64,000 bases of DNA from CBDCPI01 sp965220245 (GCA_965220245.1 CBDCPI010000014.1:124001-188000); one strand, 5' to 3'. Positions 55,101-63,091 are shown, numbered from the stretch's first letter. Translations and numbers: made by a program. The notes: generated by a model not told the origin, from the letters alone.

Positions 55101-55292
55101 GCCGTCGGGCACGCTGCGATGGGTAGCGTCCAACTCGGCCACCAGCGCCAGCCGTTCGCGGTGCTCCCGGCAGTAGGCGTCCAAGCAGTTCTCGAATGCC
55201 CGGCGGATGCTGCCCTCGTTGTCAGAGCCGCCGAAGTCCTTGAGCCGCTGCAATTCTTCGTGATAGCGTTCTATGTGGGGATAGTTCGGCAT
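52182..55292 (-). CDS. Fused restriction nuclease - N6-adenine methyltransferase (type IIG / ISP-like)
   Basis: A 1036-residue single-chain restriction-modification enzyme. N-terminal region: RGYWEAKDTHDDLDTEIQ near residue 77 has the ExK of a PD-(D/E)XK nuclease. A helical connector spans about 150-320. Methyltransferase motif I is LDPATGTGTFITNLI near 337 (SAM binding), and motif IV NPPY lies near 454 (N6-adenine or N4-cytosine), followed by GFVTNRAYID. The C-terminal third (from about 700) resembles the type ISP specificity domain (VLTRNHYEMFG, DWHFTGDTQCLPLYRY). The SF2 helicase present in LlaGI-type ISP enzymes is missing. It appears intact and lies within a toxin-antitoxin-rich stretch. 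The recognition site is unknown. Confidence 0.88.
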   Translation of the reverse strand: MPNYPHIERYHEELQRLKDFGGSDNEGSIRRAFENCLDAYCREHRERLALVAELDATHRSVPDGTVKDTLRMARGYWEAKDTHDDLDTEIQRKFNRGYPRDNIIFEDSQTAVLIQNREEAMRVDMTRPGELHRLIRSFLDYELPQIEEFRQSQQQFKADLPTVLANLREALDTAESDNPTYRAAAAAFLDLCQQTISREVSAADVREMLLQHILTKDIFLRVFSEDQFHRENNVAQHLDALEGTFFTGDVRRQAIDRLRTYYGAIGRAADDIADYAEKQQFLKAVYEDFYKAYNPAAADRLGVVYTPNEVVDFIIRGVDSLLQWHFGRRLADDNVQILDPATGTGTFITNLINYLPQDRLEYKYLNEIHANEVAILPYYIANLNIEYTYKERTGYYREFPNLCFVDTLDNMGWQGATGGAVQRQGTFNLGALSEENWIRVQEQNEKPISVIIGNPPYNANQQNENDNNKNRQYPEEDRRIKDTYIAASTAQKTKQYDMYKRFIRWASDRLADDGIIGFVTNRAYIDARQDDGFRQVAATEFTDIYILDLGSDVRRNPKISGTTHNVFGIQTGVAIGFFVRDKAKLGECSIHYARREDTEAARDKLAYLRETKLGGIGFENITPDKKGNWLNQSNTDFDNLMPLADRRTKLAKTAADERAVFKLGALGVNTARDEWVYDFDILTLRLKALFFADTYNTLLDNNDESYHPVIKWSRDLRNEFRRSQRIVYSEANRIQSLYRPFVLKHHFADFTMNDVLTRNHYEMFGPDLKQPNKVINFCVNGRYFYVLAADRLTDWHFTGDTQCLPLYRYTPDGERVSNITDWAMREWGERYRNYHEVFGEAGITAEDIFAYIYALLHDPAYLHDYRVELLREFPRLPLYHDVDLWLETGWELLDLHLGFETAEPYGLERRDQDGAASKVILRADKERGIITLDDKTSLTSVPPDAWRYRLGNRSALEWVLDQYKERKPKDPTIAERFNTYRFADYKERVIGLLQQVCTVSVQTMDLVDRMAYWEGNILIADGDRGTGAGPLARPHS

Positions 55293-55451
55293 AGCAAAAG
55301 TCCATTATATCCCACGGTCCTGGTCGGCCTTATGACCCAAAGCCGACCAGGACCACGAGGACAGGCGTCCGATATGTGGGTTGGCCCCTAAATATCCCAG
55401 GAGTGTGTAGTTGTAGTGACAACCGGCCCAAGCCTCGGCACACCCATCGTA

Positions 55452-55955
55452 TCACCGCAGGGGGTAATTGGTGCGGAAGTCCAGCGCGCGCACCAATTCG
55501 AAGGTGTTGCCGCAAGGGATGTTAAAGTCGCGGCACACATCGGGAATATGTCGGTTCGCCCGGGTCCTGCTCGGTCTGGAGACCTCGGTTGTGATCACGC
55601 AACGGCGCCCTAGATTGACCAGGGCATAAGCAATCAGAAACGGGTCGCGGCCAATTTTCTCGATCTCGACGTCTGTTAGGTCGTTGGCGTAACCCTGCTC
55701 GGTTACCTGAGCGACTAATCCCACGGGAACTTCCTCTTCGAACAACAGGCTATTCCTATGGGTTTTTAACCATTCCGAGAGGGAGTCATCTCCATATACG
55801 AGTTCTTCATATATTTCTAGGGGGATTTTCAAGTGCCCTTGTTCTCCCATGTCAACGAGCCACACCCAAAATTCCGGAATTCTTTCTATGGGGTAGTAAT
55901 CCCGGTTGGCATCTATGAACACATTCGCGTCCAAAAGATATAGCGACGGGGTCAT
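55452..55955 (-). CDS. DUF4411 family PIN-like toxin
   Basis: A 167-residue PIN-like protein. LYLLDANVFIDANRDYY carries the first acidic residue of the PIN site. EIYEELVYGDDSLSEW and IGRDPFLIAYALVNLGRRCVITTE carry the later acidic residues, with CRDFNIPCGNTFELVR near the end. The length and the order behind an XRE-ImmA gene match the known DUF4411 toxin-antitoxin arrangement. It would cleave RNA when free of its partner. The start ATG 55955 lies one base after the upstream stop (TAAaATG), showing coupling. The gap 55293-55451 to its 3' side is empty. Confidence 0.85.
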   Translation of the reverse strand: MTPSLYLLDANVFIDANRDYYPIERIPEFWVWLVDMGEQGHLKIPLEIYEELVYGDDSLSEWLKTHRNSLLFEEEVPVGLVAQVTEQGYANDLTDVEIEKIGRDPFLIAYALVNLGRRCVITTEVSRPSRTRANRHIPDVCRDFNIPCGNTFELVRALDFRTNYPLR

Positions 55956-55956
55956 T

Positions 55957-57156
55957 TTAGGATGGTCTGCTGAACCCGAGCAAAGACTGAACTTGCGTGG
56001 GTTTGACTCCTAACACCTGAGCCGCTTTGGACGTTGTTAGAGATCCTGAAGCCGTCATTCTCCGGGCTAGATCGACCAAGGATGGTCCCACACGATGTCG
56101 GCGGACCACATAATAATTGGGTCCGCCTTCCTGGTCATTCGCTCGTGCCCGTTGGGCAGCGCGCTCCTGTAGCGAGCGCTGTTTAAATTTATCGTCGATG
56201 ATATTGAAGGTCTCTTGCTCAATGACTCCGGCACGATAGGCTCTGTAAGCCACCATAGCCCGGCTCAGGTTGCGATGTGTGGCGAATTCGCTAATGGTCC
56301 GTTCTAATTCCGACTCATCTTCGGACGTGCTTGTGAATTCCAGATGTACAAGTTCTTCTTGGGGAAGGAGAAAGTCTCCAGCGACTTGATCGCAAAACCT
56401 CTCTATGTCGTTTGCCGCTCGGGCGTTGTCGAGGCCTGTCTGGCCGAGAAGCAGATGTACCAACTCGTGCAGCAGCGTAAAAGCCCATGCTGGACGGGCG
56501 TCTCGGTCGTTAATTACGATAAAGGGGGCGACTTCATCCGCGATTGAGAAGCCTCTGAAGATTTCCGTGTCGATCGCCGTGTGATAGCTGCCTAAGTCGC
56601 CTTTGAGGATTACAAACGCTCCCTTGCTCTCGGTGGCGGTACGCAGCAGGTCAAACGCGGCATTCGGACGGGGTTGTGCGCGGTAGTAGACTTCTAAAGG
56701 TACATCAAGCAACGTTCGCAACTCGTCGAGAACGGCCTGCTCACCATCTGATGTGCGCATCGAACCGATGAAGGGGATCGGTTCGGCTTCGTCCTCGTCT
56801 TCCCGGAGCGCCCGCACCATGCTTTGCCTTGCTCGCACATCTCGCATTAATGCGTCGACCACTGCGTCAGCAGCAACGGAAGGCTCCGCGGGCAGAGAGC
56901 GGAAGTCGGCGCCGCGCTCGCCTCTCCCGGGCACCGCGGACAGGTAGAACGTAAGCAAGGGGCGGCGGTAATGTCTCGCCATTTTGACGAGCATGGGCCG
57001 CGTGGGGTCAACGGTCCCGTTTTCCAGGGCAGACAGCCGGTCCACTGCTGCTATGCCCTTGGCGTCCCGTATGGCCAGCTTCTTGACCGCCTCCTCTGGG
57101 GTGAGCCCAGCGGTCTCCCGGGCCCAGCTTAGTATTTCGTGGTTCACCTTGGGCAT
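55957..57156 (-). CDS. XRE-HTH / ImmA-IrrE metallopeptidase, antitoxin of the DUF4411 pair
   Basis: A 399-residue protein. N-terminal HTH (residues about 5-70: ILSWARETAGLTPEEAVKKL, RLSALENGTVDPTRPMLVKMA). The ImmA/IrrE domain holds an intact zinc site, WAFTLLHELVHLLLG near 230, and the downstream third-ligand helix IERFCDQVAGDFLLP. A C-terminal segment (SKAAQVLGVKPTQVQSLLGF) is a second short HTH-like stretch. In this family the protein binds and neutralises the downstream PIN-like toxin and represses the operon; cleavage of repressors is known for relatives such as ImmA. The intact HExxH contrasts with the degenerate version at 15640-16983. Confidence 0.88.
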   Translation of the reverse strand: MPKVNHEILSWARETAGLTPEEAVKKLAIRDAKGIAAVDRLSALENGTVDPTRPMLVKMARHYRRPLLTFYLSAVPGRGERGADFRSLPAEPSVAADAVVDALMRDVRARQSMVRALREDEDEAEPIPFIGSMRTSDGEQAVLDELRTLLDVPLEVYYRAQPRPNAAFDLLRTATESKGAFVILKGDLGSYHTAIDTEIFRGFSIADEVAPFIVINDRDARPAWAFTLLHELVHLLLGQTGLDNARAANDIERFCDQVAGDFLLPQEELVHLEFTSTSEDESELERTISEFATHRNLSRAMVAYRAYRAGVIEQETFNIIDDKFKQRSLQERAAQRARANDQEGGPNYYVVRRHRVGPSLVDLARRMTASGSLTTSKAAQVLGVKPTQVQSLLGFSRPS

Positions 57157-57169
57157 TTCTAGGCTACCC

Positions 57170-57982
57170 TTAAATATCCCAGCCGATCCAGTTGCAGAGG
57201 GCGCGGCCCATGATTAGCTCTTTGTCTTGGTCCGAGAGCCAGGATAGCTCTTCGGTGAACATGGTGACGCACTGGCGCCAAGAGCAGGGCATACGGGTGA
57301 TGTCGGTGCCCCAGAACATGCGCTCGGGGCCGAAGGCGTCGTAAATTTGGTGCAGGTAGTCGTGGATGTTCCGGTAGGGGTAGGGGTCGCTGGAGTAGCT
57401 GGGCGCGCCGGTGGCTTTGATCGCCACGTTGGGGTATTTGGCCAAAGCCAGCAAGCCGGGCAGGTCGGCCCAGCCGACTTCGTCTTGAGCGCCGCGCTGC
57501 CGGCCCAGGTGGTCGACGATTAGCTTTACGTTGGGGTGCTGCTCGGCTATCTGCCCCACCAGAGGGATGAAGGCGGATGCCATGAGGGCGACGGGTATTC
57601 CGGCCTCGGTCACGGCGGGCCACAACCAGTCCATGGTGCCGTCAGTGGGCCAGTTCTGCTGGTGGGGTTGGAGGAAGGAAAACCGCAGCCCCAACATGCC
57701 GGGGTTCTGTTTCCAGCCGGGCACCAAGTCGCGGCTCTCCCGCTGGTCTAAGGGGAAGTTGCCCAGGATGGACAGCCGGTTGGGGTGCTCACGGGCCGCC
57801 TCGATGGCTAACTGGTTGGAATTTGGGTCCCATCCCGGCGGGTGGATCACGGCGGCGTCTACCCCGGCTTCGTCCATCTCCTTTAGCAGGTCGTCAGCGG
57901 TGAAGGACGTTACTTGCCGGTGGGACGGGTTGGTGGGCAGTCCGGCTCCCCAAATGTGTACCTGTGCGTCGACGATCAGCAT
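57170..57982 (-). CDS. Amidohydrolase family 2 protein
   Basis: A 270-residue TIM-barrel metal-dependent hydrolase or decarboxylase (PF04909 type, as in ACMSD and related lyases). Seen: MLIVDAQVHIWGAG (variant of the DxHxH strand, with one His replaced by Gln-Val), AVIHPPGWDPNSNQ, GLRFSFLQPHQQ, VKLIVDHLGRQRG (metal His) and MFWGTDITRMPC (Asp). Gene order and family membership suggest aromatic or lactone catabolism, with the exact substrate unknown. A well-placed GGAGAG precedes ATG 57982. Its 3' end lies 13 bp before the start of the XRE-ImmA gene, but a functional link is unlikely. Confidence 0.85.
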   Translation of the reverse strand: MLIVDAQVHIWGAGLPTNPSHRQVTSFTADDLLKEMDEAGVDAAVIHPPGWDPNSNQLAIEAAREHPNRLSILGNFPLDQRESRDLVPGWKQNPGMLGLRFSFLQPHQQNWPTDGTMDWLWPAVTEAGIPVALMASAFIPLVGQIAEQHPNVKLIVDHLGRQRGAQDEVGWADLPGLLALAKYPNVAIKATGAPSYSSDPYPYRNIHDYLHQIYDAFGPERMFWGTDITRMPCSWRQCVTMFTEELSWLSDQDKELIMGRALCNWIGWDI

Positions 57983-58066
57983 CTTTCTCTCCTTGATGTT
58001 CCATCAACTATCCTGCAACTATCCTGTTGCATTGTATATTATGATGAAAGCCTGCCCAATCCAAAC

Positions 58067-59278
58067 TTGGGGGCAGCGTTGCCGCAGCTATCCATCAAGG
58101 CCAGCCTTCAAGTTTTTCTGGTTGCCCTGCGGTTGGGACTAACTTCCTTTGGCGGGCCAGTGGCGCATCTTGGCTACTTCCGGGAAGAATACGTGGTCCG
58201 GCGGAAGTGGTTGGATGAGTCTACCTACGCGGCAGTCGTCGCCCTGTGCCAGTCTTTGCCCGGACCAGCCAGCAGCCAGGTAGGCATAGTGGTGGGGACC
58301 ATGCGGGCCGGCTTGAGCGGCGGCCTAGCGGCATGGCTGGGTTTCACGTTACCGTCTGCAGTCCTCCTGACGATGTTTGCTTACGGCGTTACCGCTTGGG
58401 AGGCCGGCAACACGGAGTGGCTCCACGGATTCAAGATAGTTGCGGTGGCGATAGTCGCGCTGGCGGTGTGGGGCATGGCCCGCACGTTAGCCCCGGACCG
58501 CGAACGGGCAAGCATCGCGGTGTTGGCCGCAATAATCAGCCTGAGTTGGCCAACACCTTGGCTCCAAATAGCCGTAATCGCGGCCGCTGGACTGGTGGGG
58601 CGGCTTTGGTTGAAACCCGATACCCCCGGAGACTCCAGCCAGCCCCTAGCGACGGGGATTCCCCACTGGTTAGCCGTTACCGCTATAGCGGCCTTCTTTG
58701 GGCTGCTAATCGTCCTGCCCCTGCTGCGGCAAGCCTATCCGGCCCATTGGTTGAGCTTGATCGACAGCTTTTATCGCGCTGGTTCGGTGGTGTTTGGCGG
58801 CGGCCACGTGGTGCTGCCGCTGCTGCAAGCCGAGGTTACGCCTCCGGGATGGGTCACCACCCAAGAGTTCATCGCCGGGTACGGCGCGGCGCAGGCGGCG
58901 CCCGGCCCGCTCTTCACGTTTAGCGCCTACCTGGGAGCGGTCTCTGCCTTTAGTCCCAATGGCATAGTCGGCGCTGCGGTGGCAGTGGCCGCGATCTTTG
59001 CTCCGTCATTCTTGTTGGTGATTGGGGTATTGCCATTCTGGGACCGGCTACGCACCAAGCCGGCCTTCCAGTCGGCCCTGCGAGGAGTCAACGCCGCGGT
59101 GGTGGGGATTCTGTTGGCGGCGCTTTACGACCCCGTGTGGGTGAGCGCCATCGAATCTCCCCTTGATTTCGCCGTCGCCGCCGGAGCCGTTGCGTTGCTG
59201 GCAGTTTGGAAGTTCCCTCCTTGGTCGGTGGTCTTTATGAGCGCCGCTATCGGAGCATTAATGGCTTGGTTGCGCTGA
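58067..59278 (+). CDS. Chromate transporter (ChrA/CHR family)
   Basis: About 403 residues if TTG 58067 is used; the exact start is uncertain because no clear ribosome-binding site exists, and earlier in-frame codons overlap the divergent amidohydrolase. Two homologous halves are seen, each with the CHR motif: FLVALRLGLTSFGGPVAHLGYF and SLPGPASSQVGIVVG in the first half, YRAGSVVFGGGHVVLPLLQ and GYGAAQAAPGPLFTFSAYLG in the second. Around ten membrane helices. The long-chain (two-domain) CHR family exports chromate in some members and may exchange sulfate or other oxyanions in others. Direct repeats CAACTATCCTG (58005-58029 region) lie in the divergent promoter gap. Confidence 0.87.
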   Translation: MGAALPQLSIKASLQVFLVALRLGLTSFGGPVAHLGYFREEYVVRRKWLDESTYAAVVALCQSLPGPASSQVGIVVGTMRAGLSGGLAAWLGFTLPSAVLLTMFAYGVTAWEAGNTEWLHGFKIVAVAIVALAVWGMARTLAPDRERASIAVLAAIISLSWPTPWLQIAVIAAAGLVGRLWLKPDTPGDSSQPLATGIPHWLAVTAIAAFFGLLIVLPLLRQAYPAHWLSLIDSFYRAGSVVFGGGHVVLPLLQAEVTPPGWVTTQEFIAGYGAAQAAPGPLFTFSAYLGAVSAFSPNGIVGAAVAVAAIFAPSFLLVIGVLPFWDRLRTKPAFQSALRGVNAAVVGILLAALYDPVWVSAIESPLDFAVAAGAVALLAVWKFPPWSVVFMSAAIGALMAWLR

Positions 59279-59460
59279 CCTAAACAGCCTTTCTCTAGGC
59301 CTCGGCACGGGCCCCGGTCGCCTAGGAGCGGCGTAATATGCTTGGAGATGAGGCCGGGGGCCCTGATTGGTTGCCGAATAAGGTTGCACAGCCTGCCCAT
59401 CAAGTGGCAGAGTAAAAGCGCCATCAAGATAATAAGGCAAGTCAATAAGGAGATTATGCC

Positions 59461-60414
59461 ATGAAGTACGGTTTTACTCTGCCGGGGCGGGGGCCACTAG
59501 CCACACCGGAGAAACTGGGAGCTATTGCCCGGAAGGGGGAGTCGCTGGGATACGACGCTCTCTACACCGGAGACCACATCCTGGTCCCTCGAAGCATTGC
59601 CTCACCCTACCCTTACACCCAAGGAGGTGAGTTCCCTGGCGCCCCCTCCGGCGAGTCCATGGAGCAGCTAACCCTGCTGGCGTTTCTGGCCGGGCAGACC
59701 AGCGCCATCCGCTTGGTCACCAGCGTGATAATCGTCCCGCACCGCAATCCGCTGGTCGCGGCCAAAGCCCTGGCTACCTTGGACGTGCTGTCCGGAGGGC
59801 GGCTGGTCGTGGGCGTGGGCGTGGGTTGGATGCGGGAAGAGTTCGAGGCCCTGGGGTTGCCGCCCTTCGAGGAACGGGGAGCGGTGACCGACGAATACAT
59901 CCGGGCCTTCAAAGAGTTGTGGACCAGCGACGACCCCAGCTTTCAAGGGAAATACGTCAGCTTCGATAACATCAGCTTTCTGCCGAAGCCGGTGCAAAAG
60001 CCCCATCCGCCCATCTGGGTCGGCGGGGAGAGCCGTCCCGCGCTGCGCCGCACCGCCGAACTGGCCGACGGGTGGTACCCGTTGGGCTCCAACCCCACCT
60101 TCCCCATGGGGACTCCGGAGCAGCTAAAAGCGGGCCTGGAACAACTGGCGGCCTATGCCCGCCGATTTGGGAGAGACCCGTCGACGATTGAGACCATCTA
60201 CCGCACCCACCAGTTTGAGCTTAGAAAGGACGCGGCGGCCGACGGGAGGGCCCCTTTCGTGGGCGACGCGGACCAGATGGCGGCGGACATTCGGCAGTAC
60301 GAGGAAATGGGCGTCGGCTCCATGGCGTTGGACTTCATCCGCCAGACTGAGGACTTGGATGAGGTGCTGGGAAGGATGGAAGACTTTGCGACCCAGGTCT
60401 GGCCCAAGGTGTGA
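59461..60414 (+). CDS. LLM-class F420/FMN-dependent oxidoreductase
   Basis: A 317-residue luciferase-like monooxygenase fold. Seen: GAIARKGESLGYDALYTGDH, VTSVIIVPHRNPLVAAKALATLDVLSGGR, VGVGVGWMREEFEALG and KPHPPIWVGGESRPALRRTAEL, all hallmarks of the F420-dependent subgroup. The substrate is unknown; such genes are greatly expanded in Chloroflexota and actinobacteria, where they oxidise or reduce diverse organics. AAGGAG precedes ATG 59461 at 8 nt. The 182-bp gap after the chromate transporter holds no other gene. Monocistronic, converging on the VapC-type gene. Confidence 0.9.
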   Translation: MKYGFTLPGRGPLATPEKLGAIARKGESLGYDALYTGDHILVPRSIASPYPYTQGGEFPGAPSGESMEQLTLLAFLAGQTSAIRLVTSVIIVPHRNPLVAAKALATLDVLSGGRLVVGVGVGWMREEFEALGLPPFEERGAVTDEYIRAFKELWTSDDPSFQGKYVSFDNISFLPKPVQKPHPPIWVGGESRPALRRTAELADGWYPLGSNPTFPMGTPEQLKAGLEQLAAYARRFGRDPSTIETIYRTHQFELRKDAAADGRAPFVGDADQMAADIRQYEEMGVGSMALDFIRQTEDLDEVLGRMEDFATQVWPKV

Positions 60415-60442
60415 GGGCCTTTTCCAAAACTCGCTCTCCCAT

Positions 60443-60856
60443 CTACGGCTCAACCCTCTGAATCCCGGCGACGCGGTCGAAGTCTCTGTCGTAGCTGACA
60501 ATCTCATTGATGCCCCTCTGTCCCATGTGAGCTACGGTCAATGCGTCTTCGAAGTCAAGGAACGGTGAGTCGGCGTAGATGTCCAGAGCATCCAGGCAGA
60601 CGCGCTTTTGTGGGAGCTTCAATCCTTGCAGAGTGAGTATCGGAAGTAGCCTATCTCTTATTTCCGAGTGACTTAGTTGGTAGGGAGCGCGCCGGGAGTA
60701 GAGCACGTAGGCTACCTCCGCAATGATGGCCTCACTGGTGAAGATTTCTTCTTCCCCCTGCTGTACTCGTTGGAACAGTTGGTAGCAGGACTCGGCTTTG
60801 GCTTCATCATCCCTGGTCAAGAATCGGAGAATGATGTTCGTGTCAAGGAACTTCAT
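60443..60856 (-). CDS. PIN-domain toxin (VapC type)
   Basis: A 137-residue PIN nuclease from ATG 60856, which overlaps the antitoxin stop as ATGA. Seen: MKFLDTNIILRFLTRDD (first Asp), SEAIIAEVAYVLYSRR (Glu) and FLDFEDALTVAHMGQRG (Asp, with a second acidic residue), ending SYDRDFDRVAGIQRV; together the four-acid PIN metal site. It would cleave RNA when not bound by its antitoxin. The pair is intact, unlike the neighbouring HEPN pair. Confidence 0.9.
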   Translation of the reverse strand: MKFLDTNIILRFLTRDDEAKAESCYQLFQRVQQGEEEIFTSEAIIAEVAYVLYSRRAPYQLSHSEIRDRLLPILTLQGLKLPQKRVCLDALDIYADSPFLDFEDALTVAHMGQRGINEIVSYDRDFDRVAGIQRVEP

Positions 60857-61125
60857 AGGTTGTCGAGTTGACGAGCCGTGCTCTCGGCCTTGACGTCCTT
60901 GGCAATGCGGGCGATTTTTTCGAAGTCCTCGGGATGACTCGACGGCTTGACCGACCCATAAGCTGACTCCAAGCTGAATGAAGCGGAAGCGGCGGCAAGG
61001 CGGACTTCGCCACTGGCAATGGTGAACGCAACCTTGTCTTTGGGCTTCAGGCCCAGAGCGCGGAGCACTTCGGCGGGAACGGTCACTTGGCTTTGCTGCG
61101 TGATTGTCGCGGTAATCTGCTTCAT
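60853..61125 (-). CDS. AbrB/MazE-type antitoxin
   Basis: A 90-residue protein from ATG 61125 (MKQITATITQQSQVTVPAEV), with GGAGGGG just upstream; an in-frame TTG 12 bp earlier contains that site. The N-terminal swapped-hairpin beta domain (TITQQSQVTVPAEVLRALGL and KDKVAFTIASGEVRL) is the SpoVT-AbrB DNA-binding fold. The C-terminus (DFEKIARIAKDVKAESTARQ) is the likely toxin-binding tail. It would repress its own operon and neutralise the VapC product. Confidence 0.88.
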   Translation of the reverse strand: MKQITATITQQSQVTVPAEVLRALGLKPKDKVAFTIASGEVRLAAASASFSLESAYGSVKPSSHPEDFEKIARIAKDVKAESTARQLDNL

Positions 61126-61594
61126 GCGCCCCTCCAACGATTATTGGCGATGCAATCATAGCAGACCATGTTCAGTCCTGGCTCAAAGTTGCGGGAGCCG
61201 CCAATCTCTGGGAAGTAATGATGTAGGCGCGGCGTATCTCCTTACCGAAAAGTTCGACATCTATTAATTCAACCAGGTCGTGCTCAATTTCGAGCGCGTC
61301 GTGGACTGGTTCCAATCCTGGATTGTCCGGTCTCAACAACATGGTGCTTGGCTGCGTCCACCACCGTTCGAGTTGCAAAACTTCGTCGACGCCTTTGAAG
61401 AAGGCTTTAGCCGCCGGGCCGCTGTAATCCTTCGACCACGGGGCTGCTACCGTAACCTGCCAATCGCCACCCGACCGGAGATAGTCATCGTATGTAGTTA
61501 ATAGAAATCCGAAGAACGCAAACGGGCCGTGCTCCTCGGCGAAATCGCGCTCGAATTTAACCAACGCTTCAATCGTCGGCTTATGATTTACGAG

Positions 61595-62677
61595 GGCTTT
61601 GTTGCATGAATATTGGCAGCACATGAAATGTCCCGACACCCTTTGAATCGAGCTATGCTACTCGATAGCTATCCGGCATTCCCAAGTGGGTCATCCGATT
61701 CAAAGCGGCACACTTTACCTTGGCTTCCACCTTCTGCTGCGGTAACTTCCTGGCCTGAAGATAGGAACCAAAGGTGGTCTTGAACCGAAACATGGCAGTC
61801 TCGGCCAGGGAACGCCGATGATAGCCCGACTCTTGTTTCCACCGCTTACGTCCTACCTTCCGAATCCTTCTCAGGTTCTCGTCCCGCACCAGGGGCGGGG
61901 CGGCACAGTTCCCATGCTGCCAGATACGGGCATCCTTTCGAGGTGGAATTGCTACCCGCCTGACACCTCTGACAGCGCAGCCCTCATATACCTTCCTTTT
62001 GTCGTAGGCCCCATCGCCACCCACCTGCTCCACTGACTCGGTGCTCTGGTCCAGAAGTTCGGGCACCGCTCCCGCATCGTCCAGGCTGGCCTCGCTCAGT
62101 ACCACGGCCTGGATCTCCTGGGTTTCACTGTCCACGCTTAGATGGAGCTTCCTCCAGGTGCGCCGTTTGGTATAGCCATGCTGACGCACCTTCCATTCTC
62201 CCTCCCCAAAGACTTTCAACCCGGTGCTGTCCAGTACCAGGTGCAAGGGCCCAGCAGCTTTCCTGAGCAAGGAAACCCCCAGGCGCTTGGCGCGCTTGCA
62301 GAGGGTGGTATAGTCCGGCACCGGCAAATCCCACTCCAGCAAGTGAAACACGGACCGGAGAAACCCTTCGGCAGCCCTCAGGGTCAAGTGGAAGACGCTG
62401 CGCACCATCAACAGACACTGGATTGCTCCATCGGAATACTGAAACTGCCCACCGCGCTTTCGGGGGCCGTCGGGCTTCCAGGCCCCAATATCCTCTTCGC
62501 TGGTCCATAGGGTTATTGAACCCCGCTGGACCAGGCTTTCGTTGTAGTCATGCCAGTTACGTATCCGATACTGGGATTTCCTGGTGGTGGTGCGTTTCTT
62601 GGGACGAGCTTTGGAGGCTTGCGGTGTTCGCTTCATGCCTCCAGCTTAACACTACCTCCCATTCATTCAACAAAGCC
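61595..62677 (-). mobile_element. IS5-family, IS903-group insertion sequence, copy 2 (1083 bp)
   Basis: Same length and termini (GGCTTTGTTGCATGAAT / GGCTTTGTTGAATGAAT complement) as the copy at 23714-24796, inverted. A perfect 9-bp target duplication ATTTACGAG is at 61586-61594 and 62678-62686. Confidence 0.95.
61653..62636 (-). CDS. IS903-group DDE transposase, copy 2
   Basis: A 327-residue transposase identical to copy 1 except for two visible substitutions (Asp in AWKPDGPRK, Thr in RFKTTFGS). Asp in LDSTG, Asp in GDGAYD and Glu in LAETAMFR form the catalytic triad. Intact reading frame, so potentially active. Confidence 0.95.
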   Translation of the reverse strand: MKRTPQASKARPKKRTTTRKSQYRIRNWHDYNESLVQRGSITLWTSEEDIGAWKPDGPRKRGGQFQYSDGAIQCLLMVRSVFHLTLRAAEGFLRSVFHLLEWDLPVPDYTTLCKRAKRLGVSLLRKAAGPLHLVLDSTGLKVFGEGEWKVRQHGYTKRRTWRKLHLSVDSETQEIQAVVLSEASLDDAGAVPELLDQSTESVEQVGGDGAYDKRKVYEGCAVRGVRRVAIPPRKDARIWQHGNCAAPPLVRDENLRRIRKVGRKRWKQESGYHRRSLAETAMFRFKTTFGSYLQARKLPQQKVEAKVKCAALNRMTHLGMPDSYRVA

Positions 62678-62694
62678 ATTTACGAGTATCGGTT

Positions 62695-63091
62695 TCACAA
62701 TGCCTCCAATACCCTCTCCGCAGCCGAAATCATGGCCTCAGCAGTTGGTAAGACTGGGTCAGCATCGGCCTGAGTGTATCGGATTTCCGGGTACCACTTC
62801 GACACAGTGTCCCAGTCGTCCTTAAGCCCGGCCACGATCCGGTTGCGGATTCCCGAAAGATGCAACAGCACATTCAACTTGTGAGTTCTAAACGAACGGT
62901 AGTCTTCGAATTCTTTCCCTGTGGGGGAACCGGGTCCAGTCCAAAGTTTCGCAGATCCGGGCTTTTAGCGCCAACTCGACGGCGTAGCCGCAAAGGTAGA
63001 TAGCGCCCTCGTTCTGTCCAGCCGCTAGAAGGGCGCGGGCGTCTTCCAGCCGAGCGGCGGACAGTGCGCGCAGCGTTGCTACGCTAATCAA
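62695..63091 (-). pseudogene. HEPN domain protein, frameshifted at a C-run
   Basis: From TTG 63091 (GAGGT 6 nt upstream) the protein reads ISVATLRALSAARLEDARAL and GAIYLCGYAVELALKARI, the classic HEPN helices, to DWTRFP. There a run of five C (five G on the plus strand, near 62935) shifts the frame. The other frame continues TGKEFEDYRSFRTHKLNVLL, SGIRNRIVAGLKDDWDTVSK and AEAMISAAERVLEAL to the TGA at 62695, which overlaps the start of the IS-disrupted partner. Intact length would be about 132 residues. No RxxxxH RNase motif is obvious in the visible sequence. Confidence 0.78.

Larger units (their letters stand above)
61172..62697 (-). pseudogene. Unknown gene coupled to a HEPN gene, interrupted after its first codons by an IS
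   Basis: Removing the IS (61595-62677) and one copy of its ATTTACGAG duplication restores a continuous frame starting at GTG 62697: VKPILVNHKPTIEALVKFER... ending ...LAAPATLSQD at TGA 61172. The GTG overlaps the HEPN gene stop (GTGA). About 140 residues lie downstream of the IS. The sequence (FAFFGFLLTTYDDYLRSGGD, VDEVLQLERWWTQP, VELIDVELFGKEIRRAYI) matches no family I know; it is not a nucleotidyltransferase, the usual HEPN partner. The IS sits 6 codons in, so the gene is inactive. Confidence 0.75.

Noticed and set aside
60857..61159. Upstream extension of the VapC frame
   Set aside because: That part overlaps the AbrB antitoxin in another frame; the true toxin start at 60856 forms an ATGA overlap.
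62900..62960. Selenocysteine or readthrough explanation for the other broken genes
   Set aside because: Those lesions change reading frame; none is an isolated in-frame TGA at a Cys position.
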